Origin: Theobroma cacao
Taxonomy: Eukaryota > Streptophyta > Magnoliopsida > Malvales > Malvaceae
Length of the DNA: 64,000 bases
Direction of reading: 5' to 3'
Assembly: GCF_000208745.1 (NCBI RefSeq)
Contig: NC_030852.1
Location: 26,583,471-26,647,470, forward strand
The notes below the pieces were generated by a model. It made no database searches, was not told where the DNA came from, and worked only from the letters and a program-made list of their open reading frames with translations. A program made the translations under genes and the position numbers. Numbering within the stretch: position 1 is the stretch's first letter; every line of letters starts with the position of its first letter. Below, in pieces: positions 28,501-41,701 of this stretch.

Positions 28501-31500
28501 GGAATTTATATAAAAAGATAAAAGTTTTTAGACATATTGTATAATATGCTTAAATGTCATGTGAGGTATAATAAACACTTTGAATATTTGATAATTATAG
28601 GAATACAGAAACACGTGTGAGAGAGAGAGGAAGTGTGTCTGGGGATGTACGTGTCAGTGAAAAAGTTGGATTTAAAATTATATCTTTAAATATAAAATAG
28701 AAAGAAAATAAAAAGGCAGTCATGCGCAGGGGCTTCACCCATAGAATCAATAAACAACTAAAAGCTAAGGAGAAAACGAGCTAGTTTCAACAATTAAATG
28801 AGTAAAGCTTTGAGGTAAAGTTTAGACTCAAGTCACTTCAATTTATCAGTTAACCTAAACCTACCTGTCTCGTGTATTTGCCAAACTAGTTGTCCGGCAA
28901 AATGCATTGGAATGCTTACTTTTGTGACGCTCTTGTTGCTTTCTTTGTTTCTACTCCTCAATTATTCTGAAATTCTTTTTGCTTTTCGGCACCGGCCTTT
29001 CGAAAGTTTGAAAGCGTGGAATGAGAAGTAAGTAAAATGTTCCTTGGCACCTGGCATGGCTTTTCGGCGCCCAAGTATGGAAGAAGAGGAGCCCACCTTT
29101 CCTCTTTTCTTATGGAGAGAAGCCTAACTTTCACATTCTAGTTCCATACCATTAATCTTTTTCAGAGGAAACTATTACCATCCCCCCCAAAAAAAGGTGA
29201 AATAATTGGTGGGCAGAAGGACAAAATGTCTTTACTTGGAAGGAATTATTTCATCCGTGGGAGGAAAACATCATTAGAACAATAACTCTTTGCGACCCCT
29301 CCACAAAGAGAATTTAGAAACGGAATAATTAAGTGTTCCAACATGTTATCAATTAATACAAGATCAGATCTATGACAAAATTAAACAAATCGAAAGGTCT
29401 TAATAAGAAACTGTTTGAACATCTTATAAGACAAAACAATTCAGTAAATGTAAATTATTTAATACTAGAATCAAACTTAAAAATTAATAGCACTAAAATT
29501 AGATTAAAATCACACCCAAGACAAAGCATTAAAGGTCATCTATATCAACCACCACACGGAATAAATACCAGCAACATCAACATAATATTTAATATATTAG
29601 AGCTGTAATAACAATTGAAAATCAACATCGATGTCTCTGCCATATCTAAAATGATTTACTAATCAATATTTTTAGATATTAAGTTTGTCATGATGGTTTC
29701 AAATGTTTCAAAGTTTTATTGGATACACTAAAATTTGTGAGTTTCATAATATATATGGCTTCTTGATTGCCAAAAATTAATTCAGAGAAGCCAAGTTAGT
29801 TTTTGTGGATGAGGAAGCTGTCTGATATAATCTTAGAATGGACCTGATAGATCATCTTTTATATACATTATTATTATTATTCTACTTAATTGTCACAATT
29901 AATTTTCTTTATGTGTTTAATTAATAAGCTCATTTAATATATAAAAATTTACACACAAATTATTCATTCCTATCTAATATTTAAATTTTCCATCTTAAAA
30001 GTTTTGAATTCAAAATTTATAAATATTGAAATGTCTCTTAGAAAACAAAATATTTTAACTTTAACTCGCGTTCAAGTATCATTTAGGTAGATTAACCATG
30101 TATTTGTATTAGCAAATGCGTTGACCACAAATACCTCAACCACTGATGCAAATAAAACAAAATCATTCACAATCTTAAAAATTTGTCTCAAAGCGAAAAC
30201 TCAAGAAAGAAAAACAAGAACAAGAATGCTTGACGACAACGTTTTACTGGTATAAAACAAAAATGAATAAGAATAACTGCATAAGCCAACGGTAACTAAG
30301 AATTCCAAATTGCTAGTTGTGTGATCAATAAAGCCAAAAAGGACTGACCGGGTACCCAGTCTGCACGGCAATTATGCGTGTGAGAGCCGAGAAAGAAACT
30401 AAGCAAAATCAAGTTATGAGTAGATATAGACGGTGCTGAGGCTGCGCCACTCCACAGCCTAATTCTCGAGTGTGTCTGTCGGGTTTTCCTGTCAAACTTT
30501 GCGGCTATTGGTACATATTCATGCTTCTTCGTTGACTTTGACATATACTTGCTATAGTTCAGTCATTGTTTCACTAAATACGTAACGCATTGATTATGGA
30601 ACACTGAACAATCAGGTGTACGCTACTCATCAGATCATCTCAAATTTATTATGGACAAAAAAATTTTGCGATTTTGGACCATATTTGTGATGCAGACACG
30701 GCAATTACTGGAATCCATGTTGTCATGATCGCTTTGTCACTCCTGTCAGGCGACGCGTTTCTCAAGTTTCTCAACAGATATAATCATCTCCGTGTCCTTT
30801 GAATATGTTTCGGTGCATGTCTATGCATGATGTATCCCATCTTCATCAAAAAGGCTTCCGGCAAATGTCATCCACTACCATAACAAAAGGCAAATGAAAA
30901 GTCATATCCAGCCCAATATAGAAAGCAGAACTCAAAGCAAAAAAGAAAAACATAAGACACCACTGCAGGATCGAGTTCCAAAGCCCAGTCTGGTCGTTGA
31001 CGATTGTGTAAATTTTACCAGAGTCGGCACCACTGGAAATATATTATGTGAAGGTGGAAGAAATGACCCCACCGACACCTAACAATTAACTTGTTGGAGC
31101 AAAGTCACCTTTTTGTCCCTGACTTCCTGGAAGAAAGCATTCTTGTTTCCTCATTCCCTTGTCTGCTTGAAAAGAGAAGAACATCGTACCCAGATGCCAG
31201 AACACATTGCTGAATTTCGAACTAAAAAAATAGTCGAGTCCAAATAGTGCAGAATTGCCGACAGGCAACAGCTTAGCGCATATCTATAAGCCTTCCTGCC
31301 TAAGATAGGATACCGCCTATATTAGCCCGTATCATTCATTCTTTTTTGCACAAAATCCACCAGGCTCCTTTTTGTTTTAATGGCTGCCAAATCTATCAAT
31401 TTAACGTGCATCCACAGTTCTACATTTATACTCGGATTGCTGATCACGATAAATGTTGCTATTATATTGTAAATAAAAGTTTATGTCGGGAATAATGGTT

Positions 31501-31703
31501 AAAAGTTATTGCTATCATTTCATTAATGGGATTACAGAAAATTGTTGCAATGCAACAGCTGGTATAGACTAAGGTTGTGCATACCAGCACAGGGTTAACA
31601 CAAGAGGTGAAAAAGAATACTGATTATATGAGCTTATAGAGATCAAAAAGAATTTGGATTTGCTAAATTGGGTGATCAGCGTGGCTGTAACAAATTCCAC
31701 CAA
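25533..31703. other. 6-kb intergenic region, AT-rich
   Basis: This region separates ERF from PAM16. It holds a (TGTA)n microsatellite at 26292-26330, an (AT)n run at 26977-26996 and long A/T-rich tracts (27430-28020, 28240-28600). About 30290-31400 is less AT-rich, but its ORFs are short and match nothing I know. I see no supported gene. Confidence 0.5.
26292..26330. repeat. (ATGT)n microsatellite
   Basis: About nine consecutive TGTA/ATGT units, 0.8 kb downstream of the ERF stop. Confidence 0.95.
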
Positions 31704-33244
31704 TCATGCATCCATGGTTCCCTGAGCTTTCTTTTGGTAAACTGCTTCCAAACATTCTTTAGCTCTATGAACCTTTGACTGAAGGTAAAAGCTCCCATTC
31801 TTAGCATTTTGCTCAAACAAGTTGTCATATTTCTGCAAATAGCTCACAGAAAAGCTAGTCAGAACTACATAAAAAATGTGGCATGACAAATCACAGAATA
31901 ATAAGTAAAATTGTCTAGGAAACCTGCAAGATTTCCTCCCATGATGAATGCTCTGTGACCCCTAAAATCTGCCTAGCCTCTGGTTCAGCCATACTTTTGC
32001 TTGCTCTCCTGATATTCTGCACTGTTTCTTGAGCGATACCAGATTTTGAGGCATCTGCATTTCAATCAAGCACAAAGTAGATATGTTCAATTCAAGGATT
32101 TCAGACAGAGTACAGCAAAATTCATAAATGCAAGATTACAATGATTATTATTAAAAAATAAAAACCCATAAACTGAACACTTCCAAACACTGACACAGTG
32201 GGAAGACATACTTGCAAGTGCTTGACGATATGCCTGAAACACAGCCCTTCCTAATATTCCAGAGCCCATCACAATCAAGTTTGCAAGAATTCTTGCAGCC
32301 TGTACAAATACATAAAAATTTAATTGTCTGTCTTGTCTCATAGCCTTTACCTGTTATTTTATTAATGATGTTTCCCATTTTCTTAAGAGTGTATGAACAA
32401 GCAAAGCACATACTATACCCAGTTGAGCCATTGAAGGTAACCAAATTTAAGGCCAACAATACAAGATATTACAAAACACCATCATGAAACCCAAAAAAAT
32501 AAAAAAATCCTTTTAAGGTTTTCAACAAACTATCTCAGTTTCTTGGACAATATCGTAAAGTGCATAAACTATCAAAATGACAACATAAAAGGAAAGGTTA
32601 GTCATCCTAATGAGAACATGATAAGGAATTAAATCTCATCCGAACTGAGTACCCAAATCACATGACTCATAGCTTGATGATCAGAATGCACTAGTGATAA
32701 AGATGTTCCTGCTGTGAGATTGTCAAGAAATCTAAGATCTTCGTCCCCAAGAATTATAGCCACATTACCATGAAGTGCTCACCACAACTATTCTTAATAA
32801 CACAACTCGAGTGAGCACAATATTCAATATGTGCATATAACATGAATACTTTCAAAGCAGCATAGAAAATATTTCGACAGCCATTTCCAAGGAGACAACC
32901 GAGTTACCGACAACATTCCCTCATTCACTTTTCAAAAATTCCAAGAGAGCCACTTCAGGGGCAAGAACAAGTGCCTCCCAACATGACACATCACTTTCTA
33001 CTTGTCTAATCTTTCCAAGCATATGAGACATAACAACATAGCACCTAACAACCCTTAGAAAGTTTAAAATCAATAAAGCACCCAAGAGACTTATAGACCA
33101 CATTATTAAATTTACAGTGTTTCTGAAAATGACATATTCCGGTGAAAATTTTATTATAAAATCAACAGAGTAAAGTACTTTAACAACCTCAAGAAAAAGA
33201 AATATATCGGAAATATGAAAATCAGGTGCAGAGTTATTTACCAT
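31704..33244 (-). CDS. PAM16: Mitochondrial import motor subunit PAM16/TIM16-like
   Basis: Minus-strand exons: 33242-33244 (only the ATG), 32212-32299, 31924-32054, 31704-31832; 116 aa. The product starts MAARILANLIVMGSGILGRA and ends FYLQSKVHRAKECLEAVYQ plus a short tail, as in plant TIM16/PAM16-like proteins (~116 aa). The N-terminal hydrophobic segment is followed by a J-like domain (EARQILGVTEHSSWEEIL, then KYDNLFEQN). That domain lacks the HPD motif, as usual for PAM16, which pairs with PAM18 to control mtHsp70 at the TIM23 channel in the inner membrane. In Arabidopsis the relative MUSE5 negatively regulates immunity and TXR1 affects thaxtomin sensitivity. The start codon is the last three bases of its exon, before a 942-bp intron. 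A 5' UTR exon, 33242 to about 33332, is preceded by a UTR intron from 33431. Confidence 0.92.
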
Positions 33245-33497
33245 TGCTGAAGATTTGAGCAATATATATTATTTATATATCCACCAACTGGAGGGGAGGT
33301 TGCCGTTGAAGATACTTCAGAATCCGCAGAGCCTACAACGGCAAAAATCGATCATGTTAGTGGAATCAAATGCGAAAAATTAAACTGATTATAAATTATC
33401 CTGAGGAAGAAAAGCAAATATTATCACTTACAGAAGGAGATATCGAATTAGAAATTCAATGGAGACAAAAGTTGAGGGGTTTTTGGTTGATGATTAT

Positions 33498-33506
33498 TAG
33501 GGTTTT
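33498..33506 (-). promoter_or_regulatory. Telo-box AAACCCTAA upstream of PAM16
   Basis: The minus strand reads AAACCCTAA about 250 bp before the PAM16 start codon, near the presumed first UTR exon. Telo-boxes are common in plant housekeeping promoters. A GCCCAACTT word resembling site II elements lies near 33550. Confidence 0.4.
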
Positions 33507-35068
33507 GAACAGAAAAGGGGTGAAAACCTGGAAATTAGGGGACTCTTAAGTTGGGCTTGTTATCGTAAGCCGACAACATCCCCATCGATTTCGATATCAA
33601 TGTAGTAACTTGGGCCATCATGGGCTGAGCCGTTTTTGTAATTAGAATAGAGTGTGGGTTTTGGGAGGTAACATTAAAACGGCATTGAACAATTTGAGTT
33701 AGAGATGTTCACTTTCTGGGCCGGATTGGGCCAAACTATCCTTTTTAAAACCAAGCTCGAGTGTGACCTGGCCCATCAATTTAGTTATTCTTTTATTATT
33801 AAATAATCAAATATTATTTTTATATTCAATATTTTGTTTTAAAATAAAAAAAATATTAATTATTAACATAAAAATCTAGAAAAGATATTTATTTTTTAGA
33901 AGGAAATAAAAATAGTACATTTATATCAAAATATTGTATGAGAATTAAATTTTAATAACATCGCTTAATAAAATCAAAACACTGAAGATTACTAAGAAGT
34001 GTCATACCAATAGAATATTAAAAAACCATATTCGTAAGAAAATTTACTAGACAATTGGATTTACAATACATATGAATTATATTGACTTGTCCTTTCTTCT
34101 TTAAGAGATATTAAATAGCTAAAGTCAAAATCTGAATTAACATTTAGTTCATATGGTTCTATTTAAATCACCTAAGCAATGATTTTATTGTCCATAGCCA
34201 ACATCACCTTACGAAGTCCCTCATCCCATGCCATCAACAAATGCCAATAATTATTTCATAATTCCGCTCAATATGTAGAACAATTACAATAATTTTGTTT
34301 CTTTTTCCAATCATTTATTATTTTTTGTTTAATTCTTATTAATGCAAAATATTTATAAAATCATAATTTTCTTGATAAAAAACTCAATAAAAAATCTACT
34401 CAATAGTTAAATTTCAATAGCATACCAAACAATTTTTATATAATAAATTCAATACTAGTTCAGAATAATTTTAGTTTATCAAACAACACCTAAATTAATT
34501 AAAAAAAGTTAAAAGTAAATTGTTACTAGATTATCCCAAAGTATTGTACAATAATATAGTCATTGCTTAGCAGTATTTGATTAGTGATGAGTCACCACTA
34601 TTTTCCCGCTAATTTTTGCTTACCCCCAAATCCTAAAGGTGAGGTCAAATTAATCCAGCCTTGCTCTTCTATTCGTAACTGTCTTGTTTGTTTCCGTAAC
34701 TTTTCCCAGCTTCACATGACAATCAAGTTGAATATATAGAGCTTAAAATTGATACAAACAGGGAAGCTTAATGTATTATGCTGCAATGGAGAGTGTTTTC
34801 ATTCCACATCCATACAGTCTTAAAGATGTGCAATCATTCCTGAGCACAATTTACAAGCATCCGAAAGCAAACCCCAATTGAAAGATGTAAACAATTGAGT
34901 ACTAAGAACTGAAACTTCTTCAGTACTGGAATATATATATATATCAGATCAGTTTGGAAAAGAGTATTTTATTGTCATCCTGGTGCTGATGGTGTTTCAT
35001 TTTCTCACAGCATCAACTTTCTTTTGCTTGCGAGGCTTTTTGGGTTTGAGCTCCATTTCAGGCTCCTG
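33507..35068. other. Intergenic, PAM16 promoter to ORTHRUS 3' end
   Basis: AT-rich from about 33780 to 34560 with no ORF. 34997-35068 is a former or read-through extension of the ORTHRUS frame, described with that gene. Confidence 0.5.
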
Positions 35069-38000
35069 TTAACCACCATCCACATCTGCTTCTTCAGAGT
35101 TTTCTTCATGAATATCACTGCTCCCTGACAGATCTTCCTGTGCACAAGCGGTTCCATTCTCACGGGGTTCCTCAGCAGAATTCTCGTTCTCTCCAATCTG
35201 CTTGGCAATCAGGTTCTTGAGCTCTATGTTTACCTGTCATAGTCAATACACATAAGCTAGCTTATCATCATACTTGATCATGTTGGGGTACAAACATGTA
35301 TGTATGATTCTCCAATTTCCGATAAGAGAGTGTTAAAAAAGAAACTAGACTTCAAAAGATCCTAAAGGGCGTTTCAACCATGTTCAATGTTGTAGAGGTC
35401 AGGATTAAAGTACTTTTTCTTCCCTCTTCTCAGAAATCCACTGGAAAAATGAAGCAAAAATAAACTGCATTTTGGAAGTAAGAGCAAAATCCAATGCAAT
35501 ACCTTTAAGTTGTTCAAATATTCAGATAAATCACTTGGGCAAGAAGGGCACTTCAAGACATTTCTTTTTGACCGCAGTGGTCGTCCGCCTGCATTTCTCT
35601 CTCTTACAAGTGAATGGCCAGCAAATACACCTTCTAGACAAGACTTGCAAAAATTATGACCGCATGGTGTTGTTACTGGCATTTCCAGCACTTCCTTACA
35701 GATGGGGCAACCATATTCTGCAAAGAAAATTTTCAAAGTTAACATCAAATGAACGATCAATTCTAAAGTAAATGTATGATTTACATATTGCAAAAACAAA
35801 TTATTCTATGTAGACATTTTTGCACAAAACTTGCCTCTACATCAAATTGTTCCTAAAACAACTCCAAACCAGATATTTATAGTCAATTTTCCAAATGTTA
35901 GAGCTATAGCAACAAGAGAAAAATGTAAACTATGCTACACCAGGTCATAACCAAATGAAAAGAATGCATGGTTAAACTAGTAGGCAGTACAAACTAACGT
36001 TTTTGAAGCCTCTTTTTAGCAGCTGCACTCTGTGCTTGCTTAACTATTATCCTTGACCTCTTCCTGCCAACAGAATTACCAGTATTTTCTTTTTGCTTGC
36101 TGATAGGTGGTGGTTTAATCCACTTCCAGCAACCATCAGCCTCCTGAAAAGAAAAGCGAAGACATACAGAGAAGAGCATGCATGTGAATTGGAATCGACA
36201 CAGCACTATTCTTGAGATATTTTTGTTTTCCACTTATAAATTACTCATTTAATTCCATATCATCAGCTAGCCTGTTGCACTCCTTGGGTTTGACTAAATT
36301 ATAAAGTTAAGTTCCAAATAGTGACGCCACCAATAAGCCCTGTGCAATCCAAGTTTAGGGCATAAATATTTAAATATACAACTTACATCATAGTCCCATG
36401 ATGGGCTTTCCTTTCTCTCCGTTACATTCGATGCCTTTTTCAGCTCTTCAATGACTGGCAAAGGTCTAGGACAATCCCCATGCACATCACTACAGTCAAG
36501 ATAAGGAAAACTTAGTGAAAAGAATGATATACATCATGTATGAATCACAGAGCTCATCGGCAAATCTAGAAACTGAACCTGGTCCATGGGGCAGGATCAT
36601 TGTCACATCTAACAAATAAATATCGACAAACCTTGAAACCCTATACAGGAAAGCATTTTATCATTATAATAAAAAATTTATTCTGCAAAAGAAGAATCAA
36701 ATTGGAAATATCTCTGTGTAGGATAGCAAGTACCTGAACTCCAACATTCAACCAGCATTTTTCAACTCTGTAAATTCCATCATAACGTAGGCCTTTTTCA
36801 GGAGCATATGAAGAATGCTTGTCTTTAAAAGACCTATTCATCAGAACAAGGGGAAAATGTTAATAGGTTGATAGGTAAGAAACAAATATTAGGAGAAGAT
36901 ATGAACTACCAAGCCATTAAAAAAAAGAAAAGAAATGAACTACCAAAAATTCTCTGACAACTGAACTTGATTCTTTCAAGAATAACATCCTTACAAGATT
37001 ACTGCAACTAATTACAGGATAGAAAAATTATAGCAGATTGTAATACATGTAGAATGGGGGGCAATCTTTTAGACATGTTAATTGGACATGATCCTTGATG
37101 GAACAACTATATCAGCACAATCATTTTAATTATTCAACCATCCAAATCTAGACATGCGCAGTAAGGAGGGAATGCGTGTTGTTGCTTATACAATCCTGAA
37201 TATAAAGCCAAACAAAATTAGACAATGTTAAATCCAAGATCCTGTTGCAGACCAGCATTCCAGAAAAAGGTGAATCAGCTTCGGATGAAGCCAACGACAA
37301 GAGTGTATAGATAAAGGACTACACTCAATAAATAGTCTGAGCAGGTAATTAAGAACCCAAGCAGGCTGCATTATCAAATTGTCATTTTCACACATCAGCT
37401 AGGCACCTTTGGCTTGGTTGTGTAGACTTCATTCAGAAGTGAAGCCCCTTGAGGAAACTCTACTCAAGGTGTGTGATGGTGTAACTTTCAAATTGAATAC
37501 CATTGTGGACATTCCAAGGATGTTAGGATGCCATAGAAGAAAAGCGACTGTCGTAAATTACATAATCAACATGAACATATGGACAAATTGGTCCTCAATG
37601 GATTCATGACTAAACATAATTCTATCCTCAAGTTATTGGATTAGTATTTTCCACAGGCCCATAAAACTTTATTTCTATTGCTATATATTATACCATTTAG
37701 AAGAAAATTTAGCTTCTTAATGTAAACAGGTAAAATGAAAATTAGTCCGAGTCATGGTAAGGGGTATCAACTACTTTAATTAATTGAAATCAAGAGAGCT
37801 TCAATTAGGTTGAAAGAGAAACCTTACTTATTGAAACTCACCTGATAACTCTGATAGGGTAACCATTTTTGCAACTGAGACGAAGAGACTCATTCCCACT
37901 CTTAAACTCTTGATCAAAAGATTGGTCCTTATTAGTCCTTTTGTTCCCACTCAGGTCTCTTCCCCCACTGCATTTTGTCCATGCAAACCAGTAAATTTCA

Positions 38001-39867
38001 ATGGAACAAAGTATTAAATTCAATGCTATACATTTTATAGATGGTGCCAAACAAATAGGAGAAGAATCGAAGAAAACAAGAAAACATGAATTTGCTAGAG
38101 AATAAAAACTCATGGCGATATTTGTGATTAAGACATTTAATTTTCTTATAGGATGATACTTATGAAGTAAAAACATCAATTGTAAGGAATTGAGACAGGA
38201 AAAGTAAACAAGCGAGCCGATACGGGGCTATATGGTCAACCAAATATGATGCAGCAGCCATATAGAAAACGTACCTTCCTGTGTAAAGGAACCACTCTCC
38301 ATGGTCCTCGTCATCTTCGTAACCTCCAGAGAGTATGACTGACTGTGCACCGTGATCTTGTTGGCCTGCAATGCCTTTAATTGGAGGAAAGTGAGCACCC
38401 CACTGCCGGCATTCTAACCTATCTGCCCAAGTGTCTCCAACCAGCACCCCTCGGTTCCTCTCTGGATCATTTTCAGCCAGAATAGGACCGAAATGATCTG
38501 TTGGCACAGTGACAAATATCCTGCCACTGGCAGCATTAGCCTTCCCGCTCTTCTTAGCCCGCTCCGTAGTGTACGCCTTGTCCGGCCTATCTTGATTGCG
38601 TACATATTCATAAACCCTTGAAGCCATGTCAGAAGCATTCGAGCTCAACATCTTTGCCTTTCGAATGGCAAACACTAGCATAAGGTTGATGCGAGGTTGA
38701 CTTGCCATTGCGGCAGGTATTGGGTTACGGCATAAGGGACAAGTGCTGTTCCTTTGTCGTCGAGTCGAACTCTGGAAACATTTCAGGCAGAAATTGTGCC
38801 CGCATGGCGTCTGAAAAAGGAAAGTCACTCCATTTACTTTGGGAAGTAAAGATTTAAGGAATTGCCCGATCCGTTTGATATAAATTGTAGGTGGAATCCA
38901 CATTTTATTATGAAGCATGAAACCAGTATGCTTATATTCAAGCAGTTGGTTTAAACAGAGAAAGATGTTTGTAATATTAACTGCACCATATGCATCAACA
39001 TAAAGAGGAAAGAAAGAAAAGACTTACGATTAATGTGATGCGATAGTATATATATTTTCATTCAAAATCCTTTCATAAAGTACCAAAATTGTAATCAAAA
39101 GAGAGAAAAGAGAGAAGAGAGAGAAGAAGCAATAAGAAAGGAGGGGAAAATCATTAAAAAATGAAAAATATAAAAACAACAGAACGAAACGTCGTAAGAC
39201 CTTCGAAACCTTAACAAGGCGAAATCTAGAGAACAAGAGTAACCGTAAAAACAGCAACACCCTAAAGTATAATGGTTTATTAGTAAAGGAAGTTGAGAGA
39301 AAGAGAGAAAGAGCGAAAGAAGCTAAAGCTCACCGAAACAGGTCTGTCAAGCATCTTTAAGCAAATGGAGCAGTTGAAGCTCTCATCAGAGACCTCCAAC
39401 GCGTCACATTTACCCTCGACCATCTTCTCTTTCCCCTTACCCTTATTTTTTCCACCATTCTCTTTCTCCGGTCCAGCAACTCTCCCGCTAAGCAACTCCT
39501 GCCTCTTCCTCGCTTTCTCCTCCTCCGTCAGCGACCCGTCAGCCTGGATCGCCATAATCTGAGCAACTATAGTGTCACCGGAAGAAGAAGAAGCACCACC
39601 AGTCACGGTGGCTTCGTCGACGACGACGGCTAGTTCTTCTTTAGTGGGGTTGTTGTTGTCGTCGCAATCAGGGCACCCCATGCCAATATCCTCCAAGGCA
39701 AGGGATTCACGAACGGCAATGAGGCAAGTCAGGTGCCAAGGGGTTTTGCAGATGATGCAATCGATTATATCTTCCTCGTCTGGCCAGGTTTTGCATAACA
39801 TGCAACGGCCTGTTGGGTCGCAAGACCGCTTCTTACCAGGCGTCGGCTTCTGGTCAGCATTCCCCAT
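35069..39867 (-). CDS. VIM1: ORTHRUS/VIM E3 ligase (PHD-RING-SRA-RING)
   Basis: Nine minus-strand exons: 39334-39867, 38275-38810, 37842-37967, 36734-36833, 36579-36640, 36387-36489, 35999-36143, 35503-35717, 35069-35233; 661 aa, all phases closing. The PHD finger is near residues 20-75 ([24 protein letters not shown]). RING 1 crosses exons 1-2 ([14 protein letters not shown], then [12 protein letters not shown] and CPLC). The SRA domain covers about 275-450 ([52 protein letters not shown]). RING 2 lies near 540-605 ([28 protein letters not shown]). VIM/ORTHRUS proteins read hemimethylated CG, ubiquitylate targets and help MET1 keep CG methylation in the nucleus. The frame stops at TAA (35069-35071), but past it the same frame encodes a Lys-rich tail (LKPKKPRKQKKVDAVRK) to TGA at 34997, so the tail may have been lost recently. 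Which VIM paralogue this is cannot be told. Confidence 0.95.
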
Positions 39868-39969
39868 TGTTGTTTTCTTTTGACGACAAACGAGAGAGAA
39901 GTGATGAGAGAGTGAAGTGCGAACTGAAATTGAAGGATTGATGGCAAAATAGAGTCTGCAGTGAGGGGT

Positions 39970-39978
39970 TTTTATAAG
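39970..39978 (-). promoter_or_regulatory. Candidate TATA box of ORTHRUS gene
   Basis: The minus strand reads TTATAAAAA about 105 bp upstream of the ORTHRUS ATG, in otherwise GC-richer sequence. Confidence 0.45.
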
Positions 39979-41651
39979 GGGCAGGGAGGGGGAGACTGGG
40001 GTTTCTGATTTGACGTGACGCAGAGACGGGTTTTTGGAATCATTCGCTGTGTCAACTTTTTCCCCTTTACGGGCAAAAATATTCATGCAACAATGTATGA
40101 AGCCAGACAAGCCTGTCAAATGACAAGATTGTCCCTAATCCTACGTTCTTTTTTTTTTTACATTCACCTTTTTTTCTCCTTTTATCATGCACATATTGAA
40201 TGAAAAGATGCACTTTTGTAGAGTTATTAACATGAAATTATGCATATTTTGGGTAATGAAGTATTTTAGACATGCGAAAATATATTTTTTAAATAATTGT
40301 TTAATTATTAAAATTTATATTAATTTAACATGATTTATTCTACTAATAAGATATATTTACAAAAAAAGTGTTGCTAATATAACATACATGCAAAGATGTG
40401 GCATTATAATTGATATGCTTACGTTTGCACACGTTAAGATAGAGCATCTACGTTACATCAAATGATAAAATTACTAATTATAACAGAGTTTTAGATTGAT
40501 TCTTTATAACTAAATGACGTCAAAATTAACTACATTATTCTAGAAGCAAAACAGCACTTATCACGATCACTTACAGTTTATTAACGAAATTAACGATTTT
40601 TGTCAAATTGTATGATGTTGAGCTTATAAATCATTTGTGTGTATAACACGCGCTTGTTTGTGTTTGTGTACACGTTTGATCATGCGCGTGAAATAAACAT
40701 TAAAACAATAGTCAACTTATTAACACCAATGACATTTTTCTTATTATGCTTAATAAAGCTATATTATTTATTAGTAACCTTGTTTTAAATAAAGATTACA
40801 AGTGATATAAGGTTGCAAGGATCAATAAAATAAATTTCTTATGAGTAGAGGTGCACATTGTAGCTTCAAATGTTCACTCTATTTCATTCCCATCTCAAAA
40901 GAAAATGGGAATATATGAAACGAGGGGAGCATGTCGAAATTATCATGTAAAAAAAATTAGGCATTATTATAAAGTTGAAAATGACAAAAAACCTTAAAAT
41001 TAAGAAAGGATAAATAAGTAAAAACAAGAATGGCAGTGATGAAATTTGAAGGACCATGATGGGCACTATGGGAAAAAAATTAGTATTTTTCCACCCCCTG
41101 TACCTGAACGTTACCTTTCCTGTCTTTTTACTAATTTAAATCTTGGTATTTTCTCTAGGTGGGTGTGTTTCCAGAGTGGAAAATTAAATAGATTAGTAAT
41201 AAAAAGGCTTAGAATTTTGTCCATATTAAGTAGAGTAAGTGCTTTAGAAGGCAGGCGAAATCCAAAAGAATCCAAATGTTGGAGCAGGCAGTTAATGATG
41301 GTCAGCTGGATTTTCTATAAGTTAATTTGGTAATTAATTTTGATAACTTATCTGACAATTATGTAATTATAACCTCCCACTGTGGACCTGGTTTTGTCTT
41401 CTGCACCAACTGTTTTGAGTTTTTCCTGGTGGGGATGACCAATCCAATTCGCCATGTGCTGGATTTCCATGAGGAATCTGAGTGGTTCTTTGGCTCTTTC
41501 TGAGCTGCTGAGAAAATGGTTAAATGGGTTACCAACTTTTGCACAAGGTAAGCCACCTATGTTACCATTTTAAGTTTAGACCAATGAATCCAGTCTCTAG
41601 CTAACACATTACCATTTAAAAATCTAATCAAATTTGAAGAAATTTTTCTCA

Positions 41652-41701
<50 letters not shown>

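Noticed and set aside
35472..35771. Plus-strand ORF over the second RING exon
   Set aside because: Antisense shadow of a conserved coding exon.
39572..39883. Plus-strand ORF over ORTHRUS exon 1
   Set aside because: It is antisense to the PHD-coding exon and has no independent support.
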